Assembly: GCA_937930845.1 (NCBI GenBank)
Contig: CALHBJ010000005.1
Span: 54,891 to 118,890, forward strand
Reading direction: 5' to 3'
Length of the DNA: 64,000 nt
From: an uncultured Rhizobiaceae group bacterium
GTDB taxonomy: Bacteria > Pseudomonadota > Alphaproteobacteria > Rhizobiales > Rhizobiaceae
The position numbers and the translations under genes were made by a program. The notes under the pieces were generated by a model. It had not been told where the DNA came from. It saw only the letters and a program-made list of their open reading frames with translations, and searched no databases. Positions 47,801 through 55,674 of this stretch are shown piece by piece; the first letter of the stretch is position 1; each line of letters begins with the position of its first letter.

Positions 47801-49141
47801 TCAGAGAGCTTTATGTTTGGCGACGATGGCGTTGGCCGCATCATCGAGCGACTGTTCGCCGTCGATGAATTTGCGAATTTCCTGTGCCATCACGCGGGCG
47901 TTGACGATCTTGGACGCTGTTTCCAATTGACCATCAGCAACGCCCCAGCGGTCGCCCACCGAAAGACCGGCAACGATGTCATCGATCGTTTCTTTCGAGT
48001 AGATGTTGCTGAGCGGCTCCTTGCGATCAACGCCGACATTAAGTGTGGACCAAAGTTGCTCGTAATCGTTCGTGCCTTCAGCAGAGCCTTTGCGAACCGG
48101 GAACTTGCCTTCAGCCGCCATGCCGAGCCAATCGCCGTAGCCTTCAGAAACGACAAATTTCACAAAGTCCTGCGCGACTTCCGTGTTGGCGTCGTTAGTG
48201 ATCCCAAGATAGCGCGTATCAGCATAGGCAGCACCTGCCGCATTGGATGGGCCGGAGAACACGGTCACAAAGCCAGTATTCTTCGCCAGTTCTTTTGAGG
48301 TTGGATCGGAACCCACCGTAACAGGCGCACTATCACGCAGGCCGCCAAGCTCATCAAGCAGCGACGGTGACCAGATGATCATGGCCGCTTTACCCGCCAG
48401 ATATTGCTCACGCGACTGTTTCCAGAACAGATCACCCTTGGGAGATGCAGCCGCAATCGTTTTGTAGAATTCCAGCACTTCTTTCAGCTTCGAAGTGTCT
48501 TCGTTGATTGAACCATCCGCATTGATCGGCGAATAGCCATTGGCGAGGGAGATGTGCTCGATGAGCTGCATCATATAGGTCTCGTCGATTTTGGTTGCGG
48601 CAACGAAGCCATACATGGCTGGCGGATTGTGCAGCTTGTCGATGGCCGCCTTGATGTCGGCAAATGTCTTGGGCGGATTGAGACCTGCTTCCTTGAATTT
48701 GTCAGCGCGATAGACCACCAGCTGTGTCCAACCATCGGTTGGTACGGAGACGATCTGACCGCCCGACTTCGCCATGTTGAGCGAACCGGAAGCAAACGTG
48801 CCCATGCCCAAATCGTTCACGACTTCCGTCGCGGCACCGGCATCCAGCATGCCTGCGGACGAAAACGGCAAAAGGTGCTGCACGGTGTGATTCAAAATAT
48901 CCGGCAGATCACCGGCACCGAAAGCGGCTGTCGCGCGGGTGGCGATGTCTTTTTCCGTGACAGGCACGATTTTCACGTCATGGCCGGATTTAGCCTTGAA
49001 CGCGGCTGCGATCTTTTCCTGCGCGGCCATGCGGTCCGGCTGCTCTTCCATCGTCCACATGGTGATTGTATCGGCCCATGCGGTTGTGAAGATTGACGCG
49101 GAAAACATCAAGCCTGCGGTGAGTTTTGCGAGATTTTTCAT
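47801..49141 (-). CDS. ABC sugar-binding protein (extracellular solute-binding family 1)
   Basis: This is a 446-residue periplasmic binding protein with signal peptide MKNLAKLTAGLMFSASIF and cleavage after AWA, and a GGAGGAAA ribosome binding site before the ATG at 49141. The mature protein has family 1 features: TITMWTMEEQP, AAFKAKSGHDVKIVPV, GDLPDILNHTVQHLLPF, PTDGWTQLVVYRADKFKEAGLNPP and GKAAMIIWSP. It captures the substrate for the two permeases. The open frame extends back to 49543 over the LacI gene region but that part is shadow. Confidence 0.9.
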   Translation of the reverse strand: MKNLAKLTAGLMFSASIFTTAWADTITMWTMEEQPDRMAAQEKIAAAFKAKSGHDVKIVPVTEKDIATRATAAFGAGDLPDILNHTVQHLLPFSSAGMLDAGAATEVVNDLGMGTFASGSLNMAKSGGQIVSVPTDGWTQLVVYRADKFKEAGLNPPKTFADIKAAIDKLHNPPAMYGFVAATKIDETYMMQLIEHISLANGYSPINADGSINEDTSKLKEVLEFYKTIAAASPKGDLFWKQSREQYLAGKAAMIIWSPSLLDELGGLRDSAPVTVGSDPTSKELAKNTGFVTVFSGPSNAAGAAYADTRYLGITNDANTEVAQDFVKFVVSEGYGDWLGMAAEGKFPVRKGSAEGTNDYEQLWSTLNVGVDRKEPLSNIYSKETIDDIVAGLSVGDRWGVADGQLETASKIVNARVMAQEIRKFIDGEQSLDDAANAIVAKHKAL

Positions 49142-49157
49142 AATTGTGTTTCCTCCG

Positions 49158-50225
49158 TTAACACTGGGGTAGATGTGGTTGCGCGGCTTGCTGCACGCGC
49201 TCGGTCCATACAGGACCATCACTTTGCCGACGCAGCAATTCTGCGCTTCGAAGTTCTTGAAAATTCTTCGGGTCACCACCATCAATGATGGCCAACAGCA
49301 TGTCGCCCAATTGCCGCCCGGAATGAGCTTGTGGCTGGGCCAATGTCGTGAGCGGCGGGTTCGTGTGGCGGCCAATACGCAGACCGTCATAGCCAATGAC
49401 AGAGACATGCTTACCCGGCACCCCACCCCGTGCGCGGATCGCGGCCAGTGCGCCGAAGGCTTGCACATCGGTGGTGCACAATATCGCAGTTGGCGGATTA
49501 TCAGCATCGAGCAGATGCCCTGCCCCGCGTTCTCCACCGTCATCTGACAGTTCGCAAATCTGGATCAGGTTGTCATCACTCGGCAATCCATTGGCAACCA
49601 GCGTGTTGCGGTATCCGTCGAGCCGGGCCTGCGCAAATGTGTAATAAGTCGGCGCGCCCACAAAGCCGATACGGCTGTGACCAAGCGCCACCAGATGATC
49701 GACAGCATCGCCAAAGGCCTTCTCGCTGTCGACATCGTACCACGCATAATCTTCGCTTTGCAGGGAACGGCCATGGACGATGAAGGGAAACTTCGCGCTT
49801 TGCAGCAATTTGATGCGCGCGTCATTCTTGTGCGGTCGTGAAATCACAACACCGCTGACGCGGCCGGACGTGACGAGCTTGCGGATCATTTCCGGTTCGT
49901 CTTCGGCAGGCACGGATTGCGTGACCAGCAAGTCCCATCCGCGCTGGGAAAGCGAGTCACCCAGGCCGGTGAGCAATTGAGAGACGAAGGGTTCGGAGAT
50001 CGAAGAATGGCTTTCCGGCATGATATAGGCGACAGCTTCAGCAATGCCGGTCGCCAGCCGCCGTGCCAGCGGATTAGCGCTATAGCCGAGGCGAATGGCC
50101 TCTTCCTGCACGCGCTTGCGCGTTTTTGCACTAATGTCGGGATAGTTGTTAAGCGCACGCGAAACCGTACCTTCGGCAAGGCCCAGATGCGTTGATAGCT
50201 TTTTCAAACTCATACGCGCTGTCAT
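49158..50225 (-). CDS. LacI-family transcriptional regulator
   Basis: This is a 355-residue regulator. The N-terminal helix-turn-helix is SLKKLSTHLGLAEGTVSRALNNYPDIS with hinge helix NPLARRLATG; a periplasmic-binding-protein-like sugar domain follows (GVVISRPHKND, GFVGAPTYYTFAQARLDGY, ILCTTDVQAFGAL). GGGAGGA precedes the ATG. It is first in the minus-strand operon and divergent from the isomerase gene; the palindrome at 50248 is its likely operator. Confidence 0.92.
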   Translation of the reverse strand: MTARMSLKKLSTHLGLAEGTVSRALNNYPDISAKTRKRVQEEAIRLGYSANPLARRLATGIAEAVAYIMPESHSSISEPFVSQLLTGLGDSLSQRGWDLLVTQSVPAEDEPEMIRKLVTSGRVSGVVISRPHKNDARIKLLQSAKFPFIVHGRSLQSEDYAWYDVDSEKAFGDAVDHLVALGHSRIGFVGAPTYYTFAQARLDGYRNTLVANGLPSDDNLIQICELSDDGGERGAGHLLDADNPPTAILCTTDVQAFGALAAIRARGGVPGKHVSVIGYDGLRIGRHTNPPLTTLAQPQAHSGRQLGDMLLAIIDGGDPKNFQELRSAELLRRQSDGPVWTERVQQAAQPHLPQC

Positions 50226-50247
50226 TCAATCCTCCCATCTCCAGCAT

Positions 50248-50267
50248 TTCCGAAAGCGCTTTCGGAA
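50248..50267. promoter_or_regulatory. LacI-type operator, perfect 20-bp palindrome
   Basis: The half-site TTCCGAAAGC is followed immediately by its exact reverse complement, with the GAAAGC/GCTTTC core typical of LacI/PurR-family operators. It lies in the 100-bp gap between the LacI regulator and the isomerase gene and could control both. Confidence 0.85.
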
Positions 50268-50325
50268 TCAAGCAGATTTTGATAACCAGATATGTAACTC
50301 CACGAAATTTGGTGTCGGATCTTTT

Positions 50326-51012
50326 ATGAAACGCTCAACAATCAACGACATCATCCTGCAAGCTGACGATTTCATACGCTCGTTTGGATACGTGCTTCCA
50401 CCATTTGCCTATTGGTCACCAGAACAAATGAAAGCACGCCGGAGCGACATCGAAGGCATTATCTCTTCTCGCCTTGGCTGGGACATCACCGACTATGGCG
50501 CAGGTGATTTCGAGAAATTGGGGCTGTTTCTTTTCACAACACGCAACGGGTCACTCGCTGATCTAAAGCGCGGCGGCGGGATGTGCTATGCGGAAAAAAT
50601 CATGATCTCCCGTCACGATCAGATCTCCCCCATGCATCGCCACATCATCAAAACCGAAGACATCATCAACCGCGGTGGTGCGACCCTGGCAATCGAAATG
50701 TTCGAAAGCGATGCCGCAGGAAATATCGACCGCAACGTGCCGGTGCCGGTTACGTGTGACGCTGTTGACCGAGTCTTAAGACCCGGCGAAGTCTTGATGC
50801 TGGCTCCGGGCGAAAGCGTAACACTGCATCCAGGCAATTGGCACAAATTCTGGGGCGAAGGCGGAGATGTGCTGATCGGCGAAGTCTCAACCGTAAACGA
50901 CGATCTGACCGACAATATCTTCGAACAGCCCATTGGCCGTTTTGCGCAGATTGAAGAAGATGTGGACCCATTGCATTTATTGGTATCCGACTATCAAACA
51001 TGGCTGGACTGA
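50326..51012 (+). CDS. D-lyxose/D-mannose ketol-isomerase, cupin type
   Basis: This is a 228-residue cupin-fold isomerase. Metal ligands are visible in SPMHRHIIKTEDIINRGG (His, His, Glu) and LHPGNWHKFWGEGGDVLIGEVS (His). Family members interconvert D-lyxose/D-xylulose and D-mannose/D-fructose. The ATG at 50326 gives the family start MKRSTINDIILQADDFI; a longer frame to 50146 runs back over the operator. Divergent pairing with a LacI-controlled glycoside importer suggests it isomerises mannose released by the hydrolase. Confidence 0.8.
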   Translation: MKRSTINDIILQADDFIRSFGYVLPPFAYWSPEQMKARRSDIEGIISSRLGWDITDYGAGDFEKLGLFLFTTRNGSLADLKRGGGMCYAEKIMISRHDQISPMHRHIIKTEDIINRGGATLAIEMFESDAAGNIDRNVPVPVTCDAVDRVLRPGEVLMLAPGESVTLHPGNWHKFWGEGGDVLIGEVSTVNDDLTDNIFEQPIGRFAQIEEDVDPLHLLVSDYQTWLD

Positions 51013-51342
51013 TAGATTACGCAAAAGACGGTCGACACCTAAGAGAACGATATTGAATCTGACGTCCCGTTTCACAGTCACAAAACGTCGTGTCGTAGAT
51101 ATCCCCAATTGCCGCATCAAGCCCAAGCCAGAACGTCTCCTGTCCGCCATCGCTACTACTCAGCCATCATTGATAGTAGCATATCAGTTTTCTAACCAAG
51201 CGCGGGTCTGTCACCGGCATCAGGAACGAAAAACTTGCAGCCTGCGAACCTGCTGATCGTTCAAGATGCGTTCAACCAAGGCTTTCCACCGCCAGCCGCT
51301 TTAAATCGACACGCCTAAACCGCTGAATTATCTAGTTAAAAA
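51013..51342. other. Intergenic gap, no gene recognised
   Basis: These 330 bp separate the isomerase stop from the tRNA fragment. All frames are short, and I see no RNA gene or strong hairpin. Confidence 0.5.
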
Positions 51343-51387
51343 TGGTGGGCGATACTGGGATTGAACCAGTGACCCCTACAATGTCAA
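51343..51387 (-). other. 3' fragment of tRNA-Val(GAC), attachment site
   Basis: Read on the minus strand the 45 bases form positions 32 to CCA of a tRNA: loop TTGACAT (anticodon GAC), stem TGTAG, variable GGGTC, T-arm ACTGG-TTCAATC-CCAGT pairing perfectly, acceptor ATCGCCC-A-CCA. The 5' half is absent: no GGGCGAT or matching CTACA upstream. This is the duplicated tRNA 3' end left by site-specific integration; its orientation puts the element and the intact tRNA to the right. Confidence 0.78.
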
Positions 51388-51552
51388 TTTTGTGGCTCAT
51401 GTCCACCTGCAACTACCTGACAGCACCCTTCATTCCATGGAGTGATTGATAACATTAAGAAATAATGGACGGGAGCATGCGGAACTTGCCCCTTTCCTAC
51501 CCGCGATTTCCCGCTCGTTTGCTTATTATTTGCTTACTGAAAGGAAACCAGC

Positions 51553-52719
51553 ATGACGCAAACCAAAAACTCAAAAAAATTGACAAAGGCATTTGTTGAC
51601 GGTTTGGAGCCGCAACCGAAAGACTATTTCGTTTGGGACGCAGAACCCCGTGGCTTTGGTGTGAAAGTAACACCAAAGGGACGCAAGGTTTACGTGGCTC
51701 AATTCCGCGTTGCTGGCGTTGGCAATGCAAAGCGCATGACCGTCGGCATACACGGAGAGATATTCGTTCAGCAGGCACGCCTAATAGCCGCTGACGCTTT
51801 GAGTAGTGCTCGAAAAGGTAATGACCCTACCGCTACACTCAAGGCCCAGAAGAAGGCCGTTACAGTCAGTGAAGCGATGGATCGTTTCTTTGACGAACAT
51901 GTCCGGCAACGCCTCAAGGCTTCCACCATCGAAAGTTATGAACTTCTTCGCCGTGTTCATCTTGAGCCTGCCTTTGGCAAGCTACGGCTGGTGGACATGA
52001 CCCGCGACCGAGTTTCGAAGTTTCACACGAAATACAGCCACCAACGTTACAGCGGCAATAAGCTACTTGCTGTTCTCTCCAAGTTTTTCAATTGGTGTGA
52101 GGCAAACGAATTGATGACGCAGGGATCGAACCCATGTCGCTATGTTCCGAAGTACAAAGAAGAAGGCCGCGAGCGATTTCTGAACGCGGAAGAATTGGTG
52201 CGGTTGCGCTTCGTCATGGCGACCGCCGAAGAGGACGGATTGGCCTGCAAATCAGCGGTGGATGCAATTCGTCTTCTGTTGCTCACTGGTGCGCGACGTG
52301 ACGAGATATTGAAACTCAAGTGGGAGTATGTAGATTTTGCGCTTGGTACACTCAACCTACCGGACAGCAAGACTGGCAAAAAATCCATTGTCTTGAGTCA
52401 GGCCGCCCTTGCAGTGTTATCCAATCTGGAACGAAGCAAAAACCCGTTCGTGATCCCCGGCAAGAAACCAAATGCACATCTCGTGAATCTAAAAGCACCT
52501 TGGCATCGTATACGTGAAGCGGCGGGTCTTCCCGGCGTTCGTATCCATGATCTGCGCCACACCTTCGCATCTCACGCTATCAACAATGGCGCACCGCTGG
52601 AACTCATTTCGAAGCTGTTGGGGCACTCACAACTTCAAACGACGCAACGTTATGCTCATTTGCAACACGACCGGCTTCGGGACACAGCAGATGCAGTGGC
52701 CGCCAGCGTGGAAGTTTGA
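51553..52719 (+). CDS. int: Tyrosine-type site-specific integrase
   Basis: This is a 388-residue phage/island integrase. The N-terminal arm-binding domain (YFVWDAEPRGFGVKVTPKGRKVYVAQFR) is of the DUF4102 kind, followed by a core-binding SAM-like domain and the catalytic domain with Arg in LLTGARRDEIL, HDLRHTFASH, LLGHSQLQTTQRYAH and the terminal Tyr in that last motif. It catalyses recombination between the tRNA-Val att site and the element. It is located 165 bp from the fragment, the normal arrangement. Confidence 0.92.
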   Translation: MTQTKNSKKLTKAFVDGLEPQPKDYFVWDAEPRGFGVKVTPKGRKVYVAQFRVAGVGNAKRMTVGIHGEIFVQQARLIAADALSSARKGNDPTATLKAQKKAVTVSEAMDRFFDEHVRQRLKASTIESYELLRRVHLEPAFGKLRLVDMTRDRVSKFHTKYSHQRYSGNKLLAVLSKFFNWCEANELMTQGSNPCRYVPKYKEEGRERFLNAEELVRLRFVMATAEEDGLACKSAVDAIRLLLLTGARRDEILKLKWEYVDFALGTLNLPDSKTGKKSIVLSQAALAVLSNLERSKNPFVIPGKKPNAHLVNLKAPWHRIREAAGLPGVRIHDLRHTFASHAINNGAPLELISKLLGHSQLQTTQRYAHLQHDRLRDTADAVAASVEV

Positions 52720-52859
52720 TCAATAAAAATCCGTCAAAAGAACATTGATAGAACTTCCCGCGACCTCCTCGCCGCTTGTGGACTCATTTGTTATCCTATT
52801 AATACTTGAGGGCGTCCCTCATGCCATAGCGGTCTTGGTTACATAACTGGCGAGCGGAA

Positions 52860-53156
52860 TTAGACGTTCCCTATGAGACAGCCGCAGTCGAGCGGATATA
52901 GCTGTAGCGGCTGTTGCCCCGTTGCTCGATCTGACAGCCGCACGGCATAAGATTCGATCAAAATCCGCTCTTTAAGGAAGGAAGCCCTGCGTAGCCGCAA
53001 CTTCCTCTCTCGCAGTTGTTGCAGGTAAGCAGCGCAAGAGGCTTCAAGCCATGGCTTGATAACCAATGGACCGAAAGGTCGGGATACGGAGCGCACGGTC
53101 AGGAAAACGGCATTCGCCTGACCCTCGGAATAGACACCCGAAACGCTCTTCACCAC
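52860..53156 (-). CDS. Possible small protein of unknown function
   Basis: This is an open frame of 98 codons starting with GTG, rich in Leu and Arg (YLQQLRERKLRLRRASF). I recognise no family and see no ribosome binding site. The composition (Cys, Arg, repeated short words) could equally be non-coding. Confidence 0.25.
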   Translation of the reverse strand: MVKSVSGVYSEGQANAVFLTVRSVSRPFGPLVIKPWLEASCAAYLQQLRERKLRLRRASFLKERILIESYAVRLSDRATGQQPLQLYPLDCGCLIGNV

Positions 53157-53172
53157 TTCGATAGGAAGACAT

Positions 53173-53221
53173 CCCCCTGCTAGCGGTAGCGACGAATAAG
53201 TCGACTATCTCTGGCAGGGGG
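53173..53221. repeat. Nested inverted repeat (cruciform)
   Basis: The outer arms are CCCCCTGC (53173-53180) and GCAGGGGG (53214-53221). Inside them a second stem TAGCGAC pairs with GTCG-A-CTA around GAATAA. There is no T-run, so it is not a simple terminator; an RNA structure or protein site is possible. Confidence 0.45.
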
Positions 53222-53331
53222 GTGAAAGTCATCTTCTAGGAAGGTGGGATTGCTTGTATTGATCTTCTATAAGTTTCCCTTCTTCAAATACAACGTTATC
53301 CTTTCCTTGTGATTCTACAGGTTTACCCCTC

Positions 53332-53347
53332 TCCCTGTAGACAGGGA
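53332..53347. promoter_or_regulatory. Inverted repeat upstream of the RloC-like gene
   Basis: TCCCTGT-AG-ACAGGGA, arms of 7 bp and a 2-base spacer, 16 bp upstream of the chosen ATG. It could be an operator for operon control or a hairpin hiding the ribosome binding site. Confidence 0.4.
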
Positions 53348-53362
53348 ACATGGGTGGCTGGA

Positions 53363-55663
53363 ATGCTCGAACACATTCAATATCTGCGGAACATCGGCAA
53401 GTTCGAGAATATTGCCACGAGACAGCAGTTACCGCTTCAACGCGTAACTTTGATCTATGCTGAAAACGGTCGTGGCAAGACTACACTGTCTGCCGTTCTA
53501 CGATCTTTGGCTATTGGAACGGCTATCCCTATCCTCGAACGCCAACGTCTCGGCAGCACAGATGCTCCACAAGCTACCCTGAAACTATCAACGGAGCAGG
53601 CCGCGCATGTGTTCCAAGACGGCGCATGGGATAAGCCCCCACCACCGATACACATCTTTGATGACATGTTCGTTGCGCAGAACATTTGCGCTGGGGTCGA
53701 GATCGAGTCTGGTCATCGACAAAACCTTCACGAGCTGATTTTGGGAGCAACAGGTGTCGCTCGCAATGATGCAGTCAAAGTCGCAATTGAAGACGTAGAA
53801 ACTCACGGTCGTACTATTCGCGGCATCTCAAACAGGCTGCCTGAAGGCATTCGGCACGGTCTAAACGTTGAGGAGTTTTGCAGGCTCCAACCGGTCGAGG
53901 ACATAGAAGCTGACATCCTTGAAAAAGAGCGATCACTGGCGACTGCGAAGTCATCACGAGCCGTTCAGACGCGTCCGGCGTTTCAACCCATCAATGTACC
54001 CGATTTCGATATGAACGTGCTTGAAGGACTGCTTGAAGAAAGTGTGGATTCGCTCGATAACGAAGCTGCGACAAAGGTGACCACTCACATTCAGCATCTT
54101 GGAGATAATGGAGAAAAATGGCTGCAAGCCGGAACAGCTTATGCTTCGGCGGAAGGTGGCGGGGACAACGATTGCCCATACTGCGCTCAAGACCTCGGCA
54201 GCTCTAAAATATTCGCTCATTATCGTGCTTACTTCGGCGAGGCATACAACACACATACCGCTAGTATCAAAGAAGCGCTGACTGAAATAGAAGCGAACCA
54301 CGGCGGACAGGCTGTTGCCGCCCTTGAGCGATCACTGCGGGAGTTCTCGGAAAACGCCGAGTTCTGGAAAGACTTCATTGACCCGCCAGATTTAGGTATC
54401 GATACAACCGAACTCGTTGCCTCGTGGAATACAGCGGCCCAAGCCGTCACCACAGCGCTTGCGCAGAAGTCTGCGACACCGCTGGATGCAATCGCCTTAA
54501 GCGATGATTTGCGAAATGTAGTAAACCGCTTTCGGTCCGAACGAGAAAAGCTTACTGCTCTAAACAATGCGGTCGAAGCCACAAACCTTGAGATTGCGCG
54601 GATCAAAGAACATGCCGCAAACGCCAACATCCCAGCGGCTGAAAGTGATCTATCGCGATCAAAGGCCATTCAGAGCCGTTTCAACCAGCGCATTCTGCCG
54701 ATTATTGTGGAGTACCAAAACGCTGTTACCGCGAAACAGACGGCAGAAAACCAGCGCGACGAAGCCCGGCGCCTCTTGGATGAATACCGAGACGATATTT
54801 TTCCGCAATACCGCGATTCCATCAATGAATATCTCACACGCTTCAACGCCGGATTTCGTTTGAACAACGTGACATCTGCGAACACACGCGGTGGTTCGAC
54901 CTGCAACTATGAGGTGGTGATTGATACGGTGTCGGTTCCACTTGGTGTTCGAGAAGGGCAACCATCGTTTCGAAATACCTTGAGTGCCGGGGATCGGAAT
55001 ACACTGGCGCTGGCATTCTTTTTCGCTTCAATCGACCGCAGCGACCATATGGATCAAACAATCGCTGTAATTGATGATCCGATGACCAGCTTGGATGAAC
55101 ATCGGTCCCTCGCGACGGTCCGAGAACTGATACGGCTTTCAGGGCGCGTGGCGCAGCTGATTGTACTTTCGCATTCAAAACCATTCTTGTTCGAGGTCTG
55201 GACGGATGCTAACCGCGACCAGCGAACCGGCATCCAGATTTGCCGTGGTGCTAATGGTTCCGATCTCGCCGTATGGGATGTAAACGCAGACTGTGTGACA
55301 CCTCATGATCGAAGGCATTCGGACATCAGTCGTTTCGTGAATGAAGGGCAACAGGCTGTTGAGGCGCGCGTGGTTGCGCAAGCGTTAAGACCACAGCTTG
55401 AGAGTTTTTTGCGGGTAGCGTTCCCTTCGCATTTCAGAGCAGGCTCCATGCTAGGCCAATTTATCGACCTTTGCCGCAGCAGGATCGATACGGCTACCCC
55501 CCTGCTTTCAATGGATGACTTTGATGAACTTGATGCGTTGAAAGATTTCGGAAACCTATTCCATCACGACACCAACCCCGGCTATCTAACGCAACACATC
55601 AATGATGCTCAATTACTTGATTTCGCAAGGCGCACTCTCGCCTTCACCACACGGCCTGCCTGA
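53363..55663 (+). CDS. AAA_13 ATPase, RloC/PrrC anticodon-nuclease-like, with CxxC hook
   Basis: This is a 766-residue SMC/Rad50-like ATPase. Walker A is AENGRGKTT (residues 33-41), the central coiled region holds CPYC at 271-274 as a zinc-hook-like turn, the ABC signature region is SAGDRNTLALAF and Walker B is AVIDDPMTSLDEHRS. The C-terminus has R676-x3-E680 and an HH at 734-735, recalling the Arg-Glu-His triad of PrrC and RloC tRNA anticodon nucleases. RloC itself has a zinc hook. It starts a tight operon with the Type ISP enzyme. The frame opens at a GTG at 53309 but ATG 53363 fits the domain better. Confidence 0.72.
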   Translation: MLEHIQYLRNIGKFENIATRQQLPLQRVTLIYAENGRGKTTLSAVLRSLAIGTAIPILERQRLGSTDAPQATLKLSTEQAAHVFQDGAWDKPPPPIHIFDDMFVAQNICAGVEIESGHRQNLHELILGATGVARNDAVKVAIEDVETHGRTIRGISNRLPEGIRHGLNVEEFCRLQPVEDIEADILEKERSLATAKSSRAVQTRPAFQPINVPDFDMNVLEGLLEESVDSLDNEAATKVTTHIQHLGDNGEKWLQAGTAYASAEGGGDNDCPYCAQDLGSSKIFAHYRAYFGEAYNTHTASIKEALTEIEANHGGQAVAALERSLREFSENAEFWKDFIDPPDLGIDTTELVASWNTAAQAVTTALAQKSATPLDAIALSDDLRNVVNRFRSEREKLTALNNAVEATNLEIARIKEHAANANIPAAESDLSRSKAIQSRFNQRILPIIVEYQNAVTAKQTAENQRDEARRLLDEYRDDIFPQYRDSINEYLTRFNAGFRLNNVTSANTRGGSTCNYEVVIDTVSVPLGVREGQPSFRNTLSAGDRNTLALAFFFASIDRSDHMDQTIAVIDDPMTSLDEHRSLATVRELIRLSGRVAQLIVLSHSKPFLFEVWTDANRDQRTGIQICRGANGSDLAVWDVNADCVTPHDRRHSDISRFVNEGQQAVEARVVAQALRPQLESFLRVAFPSHFRAGSMLGQFIDLCRSRIDTATPLLSMDDFDELDALKDFGNLFHHDTNPGYLTQHINDAQLLDFARRTLAFTTRPA

Positions 55664-55674
55664 AAGAACCATAC

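Larger units (their letters stand above)
52720..53362. other. Long gap between integrase and defence operon
   Basis: About 640 bp with only one doubtful minus-strand frame (52860-53156), an imperfect cruciform at 53173-53221 and an inverted repeat at 53332-53347. It must carry the promoter of the defence operon. Confidence 0.5.

Noticed and set aside
49142..49543. N-terminal extension of the sugar-binding protein to 49543
   Set aside because: The extension is antisense-like shadow over the LacI gene; a ribosome binding site and signal peptide define the ATG at 49141.
51343..51450. Complete tRNA gene next to the integrase
   Set aside because: Only the 3' half from the anticodon loop is present; no 5' acceptor strand or D-arm can be found upstream on the minus strand.
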